Shown here piece after piece: positions 45,695-54,879 of a stretch of 64,000 bases of DNA. The stretch is from Streptomyces sp. ITFR-16. GTDB taxonomy: Bacteria; Actinomycetota; Actinomycetes; Streptomycetales; Streptomycetaceae. The translations under genes were made by a program, and so were the position numbers. Below the pieces are notes generated by a model. That model saw only the letters and a list, made by a program, of their open reading frames with translations. It was not told where the DNA came from and did not search any database. Location of the stretch: positions 2,480,001-2,544,000 of the forward strand of contig NZ_CP134609.1 of NCBI RefSeq assembly GCF_031844705.1, given 5' to 3'. Numbering within the stretch: position 1 is the first letter of the stretch; each line of letters starts with the position of its first letter.

Positions 45695-45765
45695 CTCCTA
45701 GGTTCGGGAGGGCGCCGGGTCGTACGCGCGGATTGCGCGTCCGTGAACCGGGGCCGACGTACCAG
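45695..45765 (-). ncRNA. Candidate structured leader of rpmE
   Basis: TTGGGA-17 nt-CAGACT is a fair promoter about 85-110 bp upstream of rpmE. The predicted leader pairs GTACG with CGTAC around an inner CGGA-CGCGCAA-TCCG hairpin before the TAGGAGA ribosome site. Actinobacterial L31 genes are known to carry autoregulatory leaders; assignment here is by position and pairing only. Confidence 0.4.
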
Positions 45766-45831
45766 TCTGCCAGGACCGGTCGTATCTCCCAAAACCGGGG
45801 TGGACGGCCGGCTATTCCCGGGCGGACCTGA

Positions 45832-46932
45832 TCACTGGACGATCTTCCCCGCGTCGCCCTTGTCGCCCGCCGACTTCTCGGTGGCGGAGGCCGGGATCGG
45901 CCGGTCCTCGCGCAGCGCGGTCCACACCTGCCGCCCGGCCTTCTCCAGCGGGACGACCCGGTTGGGGTCGGCGGGGTCGTACTGGACGGGCAGGGTCACC
46001 ATGTGGACGTCGTCCGAGCCGAGCCCCTTGAGGCCGCTCGCGAAGCCCGCGAGCTTCTTGACCGAGCCGAGGTCGGAGTCGGTGGTGATGGCCTTGGTGG
46101 CGGTATCCGCGATCCCGAACAGCTTGGTGCCGTCCAGGACGCCCACGCTCTTGGCCTGCTGCATCAGCGCCTTGATGAACGCCTGCTGGAGCTGGATGCG
46201 GCCGAGGTCGCTGCCGTCGCCGACGCTCTTGCGGGTACGGACGAGGCCGAGCGACTGCTCGCCGTCGAGGCGGTGGGTGCCCGGTTCCAGGTTCAGATGG
46301 CTCTTGGGGTCGTTGATCGCCTGCTTGGTGGTGATCTCGACGCCGCCGAGCTTGTCGACCAGCTTCTTGAAACCGGTGAAGTCGACCTCGATGTAGTGAT
46401 CCATCCGGATCCCGGACATCGACTCGACGGTCTTGACCGCACAGGCGGGGCCGCCGACCTCGTAGGCCGTGTTGAACATGGCGCGCTGCTGCCCCGCCAC
46501 GGGCCGGCCGCTCTCGTCGCCGGTGCACTCGGGCCGGGTGACGAGGGTGTCGCGCGGGATGGAGACCACACTCGCGCTCTTGTGGCCCTTGTTGACGTGC
46601 ACCACCATCGCGGTGTCCGAGCGGGCCCCGCCCTCGTCCTCGCCGTACTCCGCGTTGGCGCCGGACCGGGAGTCGGAGCCGAGCACGAGGATGTCCTCGG
46701 AGCCGTTGTCGACGTTGTGCGGGCGGTTCTTGCCGAGGGCGTTGTTGATGTCGACGGCCTTGAGATTGCCGTTGAGGTGGAAGTAGGCGTATCCGAGCCC
46801 CGATCCGCCGACGACGACGAGGCCGGCGAGACTCCACGCGGCTATGACGGTCGCCCTGCGGCGGCGGGACGGCTTCCTCCGGCGTCTGCCGGTGGCCCGT
46901 ATTCGGCTGCTGCTCCCGCTCTGCTCGCTCAT
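45832..46932 (-). CDS. LytR-CpsA-Psr (LCP) family wall-glycopolymer ligase
   Basis: 366 aa from ATG 46932 with ACGAGGAGAG upstream. A basic N-terminus (RRRRKPSRRRRA), one transmembrane helix (about 31-52), then the extracellular LCP domain: ILVLGSDSRSG, RSDTAMVVHVN, SVVSIPRDTLV, FTGFKKLVDKLGGVEI and LVRTRKSVGDGSDLGRIQLQQ. The conserved Arg and Asp residues that bind the polyprenyl pyrophosphate are present. It attaches teichoic-acid-like or other glycopolymers to peptidoglycan, downstream of a WecA-type enzyme such as that at 39068. Two Cys in the ECTGDE/ACAVKT insertion may form a disulphide. Confidence 0.93.
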   Translation of the reverse strand: MSEQSGSSSRIRATGRRRRKPSRRRRATVIAAWSLAGLVVVGGSGLGYAYFHLNGNLKAVDINNALGKNRPHNVDNGSEDILVLGSDSRSGANAEYGEDEGGARSDTAMVVHVNKGHKSASVVSIPRDTLVTRPECTGDESGRPVAGQQRAMFNTAYEVGGPACAVKTVESMSGIRMDHYIEVDFTGFKKLVDKLGGVEITTKQAINDPKSHLNLEPGTHRLDGEQSLGLVRTRKSVGDGSDLGRIQLQQAFIKALMQQAKSVGVLDGTKLFGIADTATKAITTDSDLGSVKKLAGFASGLKGLGSDDVHMVTLPVQYDPADPNRVVPLEKAGRQVWTALREDRPIPASATEKSAGDKGDAGKIVQ

Positions 46933-47167
46933 GCTCTCCTCGTTCCCTCGCTGCTCCCGGCTACCCCCTGCAGTGGTGTGCGGGTCCGGACTCCAGCGTT
47001 TCACAGCGGCCTGTGGCCTCCGGGTAAGCGCCGGGCTCCCGCGAGGAGTGCGGGAACAGCCGGTGACCCCTCGCTCACCTGCGGTTTCTTGCCCGGTACA
47101 AGCAATGCGGACAGTGTGCGGAGGCTGCCGTACGTGTGGCGAAGCTCTCGGACCGCCGCGGGGTACG

Positions 47168-47213
47168 GCACAGGGCCGCCCCCGGCACCGAGGTGACGGG
47201 GGCGGCCCTGTGC
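47168..47213 (-). terminator. Strong terminator after rho
   Basis: A perfect 17-bp stem, GCACAGGGCCGCCCCCG (47168-47184) with its complement at 47197-47213, 12-nt loop, 22 bp past the rho stop. The rest of the 303-bp gap to the LCP gene (46933-47235) shows no gene. Confidence 0.9.
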
Positions 47214-47235
47214 AGCGCTGCCGAGCGGGCTTCGA

Positions 47236-49281
47236 CTAGTCGTTGTTGCCCGGGGCCGGCGTGGTCTTCTGGATCTGGAGCAGGAACTCCGCGTTGGACT
47301 GGGTCTTCTTCATCCGGTCCAGGAGGAGCTCGATCGCCTGCTGCTGGTCGAGGGCGTGGAGCACCCGGCGCAGCTTCCAGACGATCGCCAACTCGTCGCT
47401 GCCGAGCAGGATTTCTTCCTTGCGGGTGCTGGACGCGTCGACGTCCACCGCCGGGAAGATGCGCTTGTCGGAGAGCTTGCGGTCGAGCTTGAGCTCCATG
47501 TTGCCGGTGCCCTTGAACTCCTCGAAGATCACCTCGTCCATGCGCGAGCCGGTCTCGACGAGCGCGGTGGCCAGGATGGTCAGCGAGCCGCCGTCCTCGA
47601 TGTTGCGCGCGGCACCGAAGAAGCGCTTCGGCGGGTACAGCGCGGTCGAGTCGACACCACCGGACAGGATGCGGCCGGAGGCCGGGGCGGCGAGGTTGTA
47701 CGCGCGTCCCAGACGGGTGATCGAGTCCAGCAGGACGACCACGTCGTGACCCAGCTCCACGAGGCGCTTGGCGCGCTCGATGGCCAGCTCGGCGACCGTG
47801 GTGTGGTCCTCGGCGGGACGGTCGAAGGTCGAGGAGATGACCTCGCCCTTCACCGACCGCTGCATGTCGGTGACCTCTTCCGGACGCTCGTCGACCAGGA
47901 CGACCATCAGGTGGCACTCGGGGCTGTTGACCGTGATCGCGTTGGCGATGGCCTGGAGGATCATGGTCTTACCGGTCTTCGGCGGGGCCACGATCAGGCC
48001 TCGCTGGCCCTTGCCGATGGGGGCGACCAGGTCGATGATCCGCGTCGTCAGGACGTTGGAGTCCGTCTCCAGACGGAGCCGGTCCTGCGGGTAGAGCGGG
48101 GTCAGCTTCTGGAACTCCGGACGGCCGCGGCCGGTCTCGGGCGCCATGCCGTTGACCGAGTCGAGGCGGACCAGCGCGTTGAACTTCTCGCGGCGCTCGC
48201 CGTCCTTGGGCTGGCGCACCGCACCGGTGACGTGGTCACCCTTGCGCAGGCCGTTCTTGCGGACCTGGGCGAGCGAGACGTACACGTCGTTCGGGCCCGG
48301 CAGGTAGCCGGAGGTCCGGATGAACGCGTAGTTGTCGAGGATGTCCAGGATGCCCGCGACGGGAATCAGGACGTCGTCGTCGGTGACCGGGGGCGCGTCG
48401 CCCGCGAAGTCGTCGCGTCCGCGACGGCCCCGGCGGTCGCGGTAGCGCCCGCGGCGGCCGCGCCGGCCGCCCTCGTCGTCGAAGCCGTCGTCCTGGGGTC
48501 CGCCGCCGCCCTGGCCCTGGTTCTGGCCCTGGCCGCCGCCCTGGCCACCCTGGCGCTGGCGCTGGCCGCCCTGGCCGCCGCCCTGCTCGTCGCCCTTGCC
48601 GCGGCGGTCGCGCTGACGCTCACGGCGCTCGCCGCGGTCGCCCCGCTCACCGCGCTGGCCGCGGTCCTGGCGGTCGCCACGACGGCCCTCGGCGTTGTCC
48701 GCGGCGGCTTCCGCCTTGGCCTCGGAGCGGTCCTCGGCAGGGGCCTCGTGCTTCGGCTCGTCCTGCGTGCGGTCCTTGGCCTGCGCCTTGGTGTCCTGCT
48801 TGCTCTCCGGGCTGCCCGCCTGCGCGGTCGCACGGCGGCGACGGCGCTCGCCCGTGGGCTGGTCGTCGCTGGCCGGCTGGCCGGGGATGTCGATCTGCTG
48901 CTGCGCGGCGGCCTTCTCGGCGGGCGCGGCGGCCGGCGTCTCGTCACCTGCACCGGTGCGCGCCTTGGAGGTGGCCCGGCGCTTCGGCTTGGTCTCCGTC
49001 CCCTCGGCGGGGGCGGCGGCGGCCTTGGCCTTGGGCGCGGACGAGCCACCCGCCTGGGCCTCCTTGATGACCTCGATCAGCTGGCTCTTGCGCATCCGCG
49101 CGGTGCCCTTGATACCGAGGCCGGACGCGACCTGCTGCAGCTCGGCCAGGACCATGCCGTCAAGGCCGGTGCCGGAGCGGCGGCGCCGTGCGGTGGTGCC
49201 AGTGGCAGCACCTTCGGCGGGCGCGGCGCTGTCGACGCTCTTGTCGGCAGTCACGCCCATCAGATCGGTGGTGTCGCTCAC
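47236..49281 (-). CDS. rho: Transcription termination factor Rho with large disordered insert
   Basis: 681 aa from GTG 49281 (AAGGA 9-13 nt upstream). A SAP-like helix pair (LAELQQVASGLGIKGTARMRKSQLIEVIKE, in parts; about 50-80) is followed by about 230 residues of low-complexity, first Ala/Lys/Glu/Thr-rich and then Arg/Gly/Asp/Gln-rich sequence (GQRGERGDRGERRER; GGGQGGQRQRQGG). Then come the cold-shock RNA-binding domain (GILDILDNYAFIRTSGYL) and the RecA-like ATPase with Walker A PPKTGKT ending at residue 439 and Walker B VVVLLD near 519. Hexameric RNA helicase that ends transcription. Such inserts in Actinobacteria aid RNA binding at high G+C; possible condensate formation is inference. The 387-bp leader is described separately. 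Confidence 0.96.
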   Translation of the reverse strand: MSDTTDLMGVTADKSVDSAAPAEGAATGTTARRRRSGTGLDGMVLAELQQVASGLGIKGTARMRKSQLIEVIKEAQAGGSSAPKAKAAAAPAEGTETKPKRRATSKARTGAGDETPAAAPAEKAAAQQQIDIPGQPASDDQPTGERRRRRATAQAGSPESKQDTKAQAKDRTQDEPKHEAPAEDRSEAKAEAAADNAEGRRGDRQDRGQRGERGDRGERRERQRDRRGKGDEQGGGQGGQRQRQGGQGGGQGQNQGQGGGGPQDDGFDDEGGRRGRRGRYRDRRGRRGRDDFAGDAPPVTDDDVLIPVAGILDILDNYAFIRTSGYLPGPNDVYVSLAQVRKNGLRKGDHVTGAVRQPKDGERREKFNALVRLDSVNGMAPETGRGRPEFQKLTPLYPQDRLRLETDSNVLTTRIIDLVAPIGKGQRGLIVAPPKTGKTMILQAIANAITVNSPECHLMVVLVDERPEEVTDMQRSVKGEVISSTFDRPAEDHTTVAELAIERAKRLVELGHDVVVLLDSITRLGRAYNLAAPASGRILSGGVDSTALYPPKRFFGAARNIEDGGSLTILATALVETGSRMDEVIFEEFKGTGNMELKLDRKLSDKRIFPAVDVDASSTRKEEILLGSDELAIVWKLRRVLHALDQQQAIELLLDRMKKTQSNAEFLLQIQKTTPAPGNND

Positions 49282-49498
49282 GAAGGGTCCTTCCCTGGAG
49301 CGGACGTCGGCCTTCTGGCTCGGCGACCGGTTGTGCTGTCCGACTGCGGTCTTCGGTGCGGACCGTGCCGGGGCGGTGGTCCGCCGGTTAGGTACGGCGG
49401 AGAGATGAACGTGTGCATGGGCCCGGCGCGAGCATCCCCCTGCTCGGCCCACTCCTGGACGAGCGAGGGGTGTCGTGCCGGTTCCGGAGCGTGCTCGC

Positions 49499-49586
49499 AA
49501 CTGCTCAGGCAGGCTGCTCAGGCAGTTGGGGAGGCTCCCGGAGGAAATGGTGGTCCCGGAAAGGGACACGAAGCAACGCGCCTCAT
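49499..49586 (-). promoter_or_regulatory. rho leader: short Pro-rich ORF ending in tandem mini-hairpins
   Basis: On the minus strand an ATG at 49586 opens a 22-codon frame ending TGA at 49518. The peptide begins MRRVASCPFPGPPFPP. Its stop falls in two adjacent 13-bp repeats (49501-49513, 49514-49526), each CTGC-TCAG-GCAG, which can form single or joined hairpins (AACTGC...GCAGTT). rho begins 237 nt further on. The layout is like a leader-peptide attenuator, and rho is known to be autoregulated through leader elements in other bacteria. Translation of the ORF is not shown and its ribosome site is weak. Nothing else is seen in 49282-49668. Confidence 0.35.
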
Positions 49587-49668
49587 GGACGTCGATTGCA
49601 GACTTGAGGTTAACACTACCGGCTCCAACAAACATTCCCCCTCTCACGCACCGGCAATCACTTCTCCG

Positions 49669-50586
49669 CTATGGAGCGAGCGGCAGCACGCTCGCGCCGT
49701 GGGCGTCGAGAGTGAGCCGGTTGGCCGCCCATCCCTCGCCCGCCAGCCGTGCGACCTTGTCGGCCGCACCGTCCTCGGCCAGTGCCAGCACGGTGGGTCC
49801 GGCACCGGAGATGACCGCGGGGACGCCGTCGCCGCGCAGTCGGTTCACGAGCTCCACGCTCTCGGGCATCGCCGGGGCGCGGTACTCCTGGTGGAGCCGG
49901 TCCTCGGTGGCCGTGAGCAGCAGCTCGGGGCGCCTGGTCAGGGCCTCGACGAGCAGCGCGGCACGGCCGGCGTTGAAGGCGGCGTCGACGTGCGGGACGG
50001 TGCGCGGCAGCAGTCCGCGCGCCGTCTCGGTGAGTACCGGCTTGCCGGGGACGAAAACCACCGGAACGATGGAATCCGAGGGATCCATCCTGAGGGCGCG
50101 GGCCGACCCGCCGTCCATCCAGGCGAGCGTGAATCCACCGAGGAGGCAGGCCGCGACGTTGTCCGGGTGGCCCTCGATCTCGGTGGCGAGCTCCAGCAGG
50201 GCCGCGTCGTCGAGGCGGGCGTCACCGCCGGTCGTCACGGCGCGGGCGGCGACGATGCCGGCGCAGATGGCGGCGGAGGAGGAGCCGAGGCCGCGTCCGT
50301 GCGGGATGCGGTTGGCGCAGACGATCTCCAGGCCGCGGGGCTGTCCGCCGAGCAGGTCGAAGGCGGTGCGCAGGGACCGTACGAGCAGGTGCTTCTCGTC
50401 GCGGGGCAGGGTGTCCGCGCCCTCGCCGGCGATGTCGATGTGCAGTCCGGAGTCCGCGACGCGGACGACGACGTCGTCGTAGAGGCCGAGCGACAGGCCG
50501 AGGGCGTCGAAACCGGGGCCCAGGTTGGCGCTGGTCGCGGGGACGCGCACCCGGACGGCGGCGGCTCGGAAGGCGGGACCGGCCAT
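49669..50586 (-). CDS. thrB: Homoserine kinase
   Basis: 305 aa GHMP-family kinase. Motif 1 VPATSANLGPGFDALGL, the ATP-binding loop PHGRGLGSSSAAICAG and the C-terminal GAGPTVLALAED are intact. It phosphorylates homoserine for threonine synthesis. It is separated from thrC by 322 bp and a terminator, so it probably has its own promoter; the gap otherwise shows no gene. Confidence 0.96.
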   Translation of the reverse strand: MAGPAFRAAAVRVRVPATSANLGPGFDALGLSLGLYDDVVVRVADSGLHIDIAGEGADTLPRDEKHLLVRSLRTAFDLLGGQPRGLEIVCANRIPHGRGLGSSSAAICAGIVAARAVTTGGDARLDDAALLELATEIEGHPDNVAACLLGGFTLAWMDGGSARALRMDPSDSIVPVVFVPGKPVLTETARGLLPRTVPHVDAAFNAGRAALLVEALTRRPELLLTATEDRLHQEYRAPAMPESVELVNRLRGDGVPAVISGAGPTVLALAEDGAADKVARLAGEGWAANRLTLDAHGASVLPLAP

Positions 50587-50849
50587 CGCTGTGACGACTC
50601 TCCTTGTGAGGCGGCGGGGAATTCGGGGAGCTGCGGCTTCCGGGGTTCTGGGGATTCTTCATGGGGGGAGCCGCAGCGGCCCGTACACCCCGGCATATGC
50701 GGCGGGGCTGGTTGGGTACAGCTTATCGAAGGAAGGTTCTGTGGCGACATAGGGCGCACAGGAGGCGCACGATGCGTGTCGCATTCCGCCGGTGCGCTCT
50801 CCGCCCGGAAAAGGGGCGGTTGAGCTGGCTTTCTGACGGTCCGTCGTCA

Positions 50850-50880
50850 CGGCAGTGTCCCGGGTCCCGGAACACTGCCG
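50850..50880 (-). terminator. Terminator after thrC
   Basis: CGGCAGTGT (50850-50858), 13-nt loop, ACACTGCCG (50872-50880): perfect 9-bp stem 28 bp past the thrC stop. Confidence 0.75.
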
Positions 50881-50908
50881 CGCGGCAGACGGCGGTCGGC
50901 GCCAGGAC

Positions 50909-51979
50909 CTAGGCGAGGCCCAGCTTCTCGGCGGCGGCGACCGCGTCGACGGGGACCGTGACGGGCTGGGGGGCGCCGGCGACGGCCCAGTCCGGGTCCT
51001 TGAGGCCGTTGCCGGTGACCGTGCAGACGATCTTCTGTCCGGGGTCGACCTTGCCCTCCTCGGCGGCCTTGAGCAGCCCGGCGACGGACGCGGCCGACGC
51101 GGGCTCCACGAAAACACCCTCCTGGGAGGCCAACAGGCGGTAGGCGGCCAGGATCTGACGGTCCGTGACCTCGTCAATGAAGCCGCCCGACTCGTCCCGC
51201 GCGGCGAGCGCGTACTGCCAGGAGGCCGGGTTGCCGATCCGGATCGCGGTGGCGATGGTCGACGGGTCCTTGACGACCTCGCCGCGCACGATGGGCGCGG
51301 AGCCGGAGGCCTGGAAGCCCCACATCCGCGGCTTGTGCGTGGCCAGGCCGTCCCCGGCGTACTCCGTGTAGCCCTTCCAGTACGCGGTGATGTTGCCCGC
51401 GTTGCCGACCGGGAGGACATGGATGTCCGGGGCGTCGCCGAGCGCGTCGACGATCTCGAACGCGGCGGTCTTCTGGCCCTCGATACGGACCGGGTTGACC
51501 GAATTGACCAGCGCCACCGGGTAGTTGTCGGACAGCGAGCGGGCCAGCGTGAGGCAGTCGTCGAAGTTGCCGTCGACCTGGAGGATCTTGGCGCCGTGCA
51601 CCAGCGCCTGGCCCATCTTGCCGAGCGCGATCTTGCCCTGCGGCACGAGGACGGCGCAGACCATGCCGGCGCGGACCGCGTACGCGGCGGCGGAGGCGGA
51701 GGTGTTGCCGGTGGAGGCGCAGATGACGGCCTGCGCACCCTCCTCCTTGGCCCGGGTGATCGCCATGGTCATGCCGCGGTCCTTGAAGGACCCGGTGGGG
51801 TTGGCGCCCTCGACCTTGAGGTGCACCTCGCAGCCCGTGCGCTCGGAAAGGACCTGAGCGGGTACGAGCGGCGTACCGCCCTCACGGAGCGTGACGACGG
51901 GCGTCGTGCTCGTGACCGGGAGACGGTCCCGGTACTCCTCGATGATGCCGCGCCACTGGTGGGTGCCCTTGGTGGTCAT
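50909..51979 (-). CDS. thrC: Threonine synthase
   Basis: 356 aa fold-type II PLP enzyme. PLP lysine K66 in [10 protein letters not shown], then [15 protein letters not shown] (phosphate loop SxGN-type) and [15 protein letters not shown]. Converts O-phosphohomoserine to threonine. Begins 6 bp after hom, so it is cotranscribed with it. Confidence 0.96.
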   Translation of the reverse strand: MTTKGTHQWRGIIEEYRDRLPVTSTTPVVTLREGGTPLVPAQVLSERTGCEVHLKVEGANPTGSFKDRGMTMAITRAKEEGAQAVICASTGNTSASAAAYAVRAGMVCAVLVPQGKIALGKMGQALVHGAKILQVDGNFDDCLTLARSLSDNYPVALVNSVNPVRIEGQKTAAFEIVDALGDAPDIHVLPVGNAGNITAYWKGYTEYAGDGLATHKPRMWGFQASGSAPIVRGEVVKDPSTIATAIRIGNPASWQYALAARDESGGFIDEVTDRQILAAYRLLASQEGVFVEPASAASVAGLLKAAEEGKVDPGQKIVCTVTGNGLKDPDWAVAGAPQPVTVPVDAVAAAEKLGLA

Positions 51980-51985
51980 GGGTCC

Positions 51986-53341
51986 TTACTCCCCTTCAAC
52001 ACGCATGATGCTGGCGACACCGCGCACGGTGTCGAGCTTGCGCAGCGCCTCGACGGTCCCGGAGAGGGCGGCATCGGGCGCGCGGTGGGTGACGACGACG
52101 AGCGAAGCCTCGCCGCTGCCGCCCACCCGTCGCCCGCCGCCACCCTGCTCGGCACCGGCTTCGTCGCCGCTGGCTGAATTTCGACCTTGCTGGCGGACCG
52201 TATCGATCGATACGTCCTGTTCGGCGAAGACCGTCGCTACCTGGGCGAGCACGCCCGGCTTGTCGGCCACGTCGAGGCTGATGTGGTACCGCGTGACGAC
52301 CTCGCCCATGGGGCTCACCGGCAGACGCGTGTACGCGGACTCACCGGGGCCGGGAGCCTCGTTGAGCTTGTTGCGGCAGACCGCGACGAGGTCGCCGAGT
52401 ACCGCGGAGGCGGTCGGCGCGCCACCGGCGCCGGGGCCGTAGAACATCAGCTGCCCGGCGGCCTCGGCCTCGACGAACACCGCGTTGTACGCCTCGCGCA
52501 CGGAGGCCAGCGGGTGGCTGAGCGGGATCATCGCGGGGTGCACGCGGGCGGTGACGGACGCGCCGTCGGCGGCGCGCTCGCAGATGGCGAGGAGCTTGAC
52601 GGTGCAGCCCATCCGGGATGCGGAGGCGATGTCGGCGGCGGTGACCTCGGTGATGCCCTCGCGGTGCACGTCGCCGATCTTCACCCGGGTGTGGAAGGCG
52701 ATGCCGGCCAGGATCGCGGCCTTGGCGGCGGCGTCGAAGCCCTCCACGTCGGCGGTGGGGTCCGCCTCGGCGTACCCGAGCGCGGTGGCCTCGTCGAGCG
52801 CCTCGGAGTAGCCGGCGCCGCTGGTGTCCATCTTGTCGAGGATGAAGTTGGTGGTGCCGTTGACGATGCCCAGGACCCGGTTGACCTTGTCGCCGGCGAG
52901 GGACTCGCGCAGCGGGCGTACGAGCGGGATGGCACCGGCCACGGCGGCCTCGTAGTAGAGGTCCCGGCCGTGCTGCTCGGCGGCGGCGTGCAGGGCGGCG
53001 CCGTCCTCGGCGAGCAGGGCCTTGTTGGCGGAGACGACGCTCGCGCCATGCTCGAAGGCGGTCCTGATGAGCGTACGGGCGGGCTCGATGCCCCCGATGA
53101 CCTCGATGACGACGTCGATGTCGCCCCGTTTGACCAGGGCGGTCGCGTCCGTGGTGATCAGTGCGGGGTCGATGCCCTCGCGCACCTTGGAGGGCCGGCG
53201 CACGGCGACACCGGCGAGCTCCACCGGCGCGCCGATGCGCGCGGCGAGGTCGTCGGCGTGCGTCGTCATGATGCGCGCCACCTCTGAGCCGACCACTCCA
53301 CAGCCCAGCAGCGCCACCTTCAGCGGACGCGTACGCATCAT
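51986..53341 (-). CDS. hom: Homoserine dehydrogenase with ACT domain
   Basis: 451 aa (ATG 53341 or the adjacent ATG 53338). NAD(P)-binding VALLGCGVVGSEVAR, catalytic domain with GIVNGTTNFILDKM and GYAEADPTADVEGFDAAAK, and a C-terminal ACT domain for threonine feedback (ISLDVADKPGVLAQVATVF). The ACT domain carries an inserted Gly/Glu/Ala-rich loop, GRNSASGDEAGAEQGGGG, between two strands. Upstream lysA is separated by a hairpin. Branch point from aspartate semialdehyde to Thr and Met. Confidence 0.96.
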   Translation of the reverse strand: MMRTRPLKVALLGCGVVGSEVARIMTTHADDLAARIGAPVELAGVAVRRPSKVREGIDPALITTDATALVKRGDIDVVIEVIGGIEPARTLIRTAFEHGASVVSANKALLAEDGAALHAAAEQHGRDLYYEAAVAGAIPLVRPLRESLAGDKVNRVLGIVNGTTNFILDKMDTSGAGYSEALDEATALGYAEADPTADVEGFDAAAKAAILAGIAFHTRVKIGDVHREGITEVTAADIASASRMGCTVKLLAICERAADGASVTARVHPAMIPLSHPLASVREAYNAVFVEAEAAGQLMFYGPGAGGAPTASAVLGDLVAVCRNKLNEAPGPGESAYTRLPVSPMGEVVTRYHISLDVADKPGVLAQVATVFAEQDVSIDTVRQQGRNSASGDEAGAEQGGGGRRVGGSGEASLVVVTHRAPDAALSGTVEALRKLDTVRGVASIMRVEGE

Positions 53342-53387
53342 CCGACCTCGTTTCCTTTACATCTGATGTGTGGACCAGTCTCACTCA

Positions 53388-53416
53388 CCGGACGGGTGTT
53401 CCTGCCACCCGTCCGG
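53388..53416 (-). other. Hairpin between lysA and hom
   Basis: CCGGACGGGTG (53388-53398), 7-nt loop, CACCCGTCCGG (53406-53416), perfect 11-bp stem. It may act as a terminator or partial attenuator in the 125-bp lysA-hom gap. Confidence 0.65.
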
Positions 53417-53466
53417 ATCCTGAGATGTTTACGGGGGTCCGGGGGTGTTGTCCCGGAAATACGGCA

Positions 53467-54858
53467 TCAGCCGACATCGAGACGCAGAAGATCTTCCTCC
53501 GTCTCGCGCCGGACGATGACCCGCGCCCGTCCGTCGCGCACCGCGACGACGGGCGGGCGCAGGGCGTGGTTGTAGTTGCTCGCCATGGAGCGGCAGTACG
53601 CGCCGGTGGCGGGCACGGCGATCAGGTCGCCGGGGGCCAGGTCGGACGGCAGGAAGGCGTCCTTGACCACGATGTCGCCGCTCTCGCAGTGCTTGCCGAC
53701 GACCCGGACGAGCATCGGCTCGGCGTCCGAGGTCCGCGAGACGAGCGCGACGCTGTACTCGGCGTCGTACAGCGCGGTGCGGATGTTGTCCGACATCCCG
53801 CCGTCCACGCTGACGTACGTCCGCAGCCCCTCCAGGGGCTTGATCGTGCCGACCTCGTACAGCGTGAAGGCGGTCGGGCCGACGATGGCGCGGCCCGGCT
53901 CGACGGAGATCCGGGGGGTGGCGAGCCCGGCGGCCTCGCACTCGCGGGTCACGATGTCGCCGAGCGCCTTGGCGATCTCGTGCGGCTCGCGGGGGTCGTC
54001 CTCGGAGGTGTACGCGATGCCGAGGCCGCCGCCGAGGTCGATCTCGGGCAGTTCGACGCCGTGCTCGTCGCGCACCTCGGCGAGCAGCTGCACCACGCGC
54101 CGGGCCGAGACCTCGAAGCCGGCCATGTCGAAGATCTGCGAGCCGATGTGCGAGTGGATCCCGATGAGTTCGAGCCCGTCGAGCGTGAGCGCCCGGCGCA
54201 CGGCCTCGGCCGCCTGTCCCCCGGCCAGCGCGATGCCGAACTTCTGGTCTTCGTGCGCGGTGGCGATGAACTCGTGGGTGTGCGCCTCGACACCGACGGT
54301 GACCCGGATCTGCACGGGCTGGCGCCGGCCCAGCCGCTGCGCGATGTGGGCGACGCGGACGATCTCCTGGAAGGAGTCGAGGACGATCCGTCCGACACCC
54401 GCCGAGACAGCCCGCTCGATCTCCTCGACCGTCTTGTTGTTGCCGTGGAAGGCGATGCGCTCGGCGGGCATCCCCGCGTCCAGCGCGGTGGTCAGCTCGC
54501 CGCCGGAGCAGACGTCGAGGTTGAGCCCCTCCTCCTTCAGCCAGCGCACGACCGCCCGGGAGAGGAACGCCTTCCCGGCGTAGAAGACATCGGCGCCCGG
54601 TCCGAAGGCATCGGACCAGGCGCGGCACCGGGCGCGGAAGTCGGCCTCGTCGAGGAAGTAGGCGGGGGTGCCGAACTCCTCGGCGAGCCGGGCGACTTCG
54701 ATGCCGCCGACGGTCAGCGCGCCGTGTTCGTCGCGGGTGACGGTACGGGACCAGACCTTCTCGTCGAGGACGTTGAGGTCCTCGGCGGGGGCGGTGTAGT
54801 GGCCCTCCGACATGACGTCGGCGTGGCGGGGCCCGGCGGGGTGTGCGGATCGGCTCAT
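53467..54858 (-). CDS. lysA: Diaminopimelate decarboxylase
   Basis: 463 aa fold-type III PLP enzyme. PLP lysine K96 in DVFYAGKAFLS, the HIGSQIFD segment, GGGLGIAY phosphate loop, EPGRAIVGP and the GKHCESGDI motif with catalytic Cys. Last step of lysine synthesis. Follows nrtL after 21 bp on the same strand, in an operon-like run nrtL-lysA-(hairpin)-hom-thrC. The start may also be M16 (MSEGHYTAPAEDL). Confidence 0.96.
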   Translation of the reverse strand: MSRSAHPAGPRHADVMSEGHYTAPAEDLNVLDEKVWSRTVTRDEHGALTVGGIEVARLAEEFGTPAYFLDEADFRARCRAWSDAFGPGADVFYAGKAFLSRAVVRWLKEEGLNLDVCSGGELTTALDAGMPAERIAFHGNNKTVEEIERAVSAGVGRIVLDSFQEIVRVAHIAQRLGRRQPVQIRVTVGVEAHTHEFIATAHEDQKFGIALAGGQAAEAVRRALTLDGLELIGIHSHIGSQIFDMAGFEVSARRVVQLLAEVRDEHGVELPEIDLGGGLGIAYTSEDDPREPHEIAKALGDIVTRECEAAGLATPRISVEPGRAIVGPTAFTLYEVGTIKPLEGLRTYVSVDGGMSDNIRTALYDAEYSVALVSRTSDAEPMLVRVVGKHCESGDIVVKDAFLPSDLAPGDLIAVPATGAYCRSMASNYNHALRPPVVAVRDGRARVIVRRETEEDLLRLDVG

Positions 54859-54879
54859 CGTGTTGCTCTCTCGGGTCTC

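Noticed and set aside
47356..50823. Open frame of about 1155 codons on the plus strand opposite rho and thrB
   Set aside because: Composition artefact; both minus-strand genes have intact catalytic motifs.
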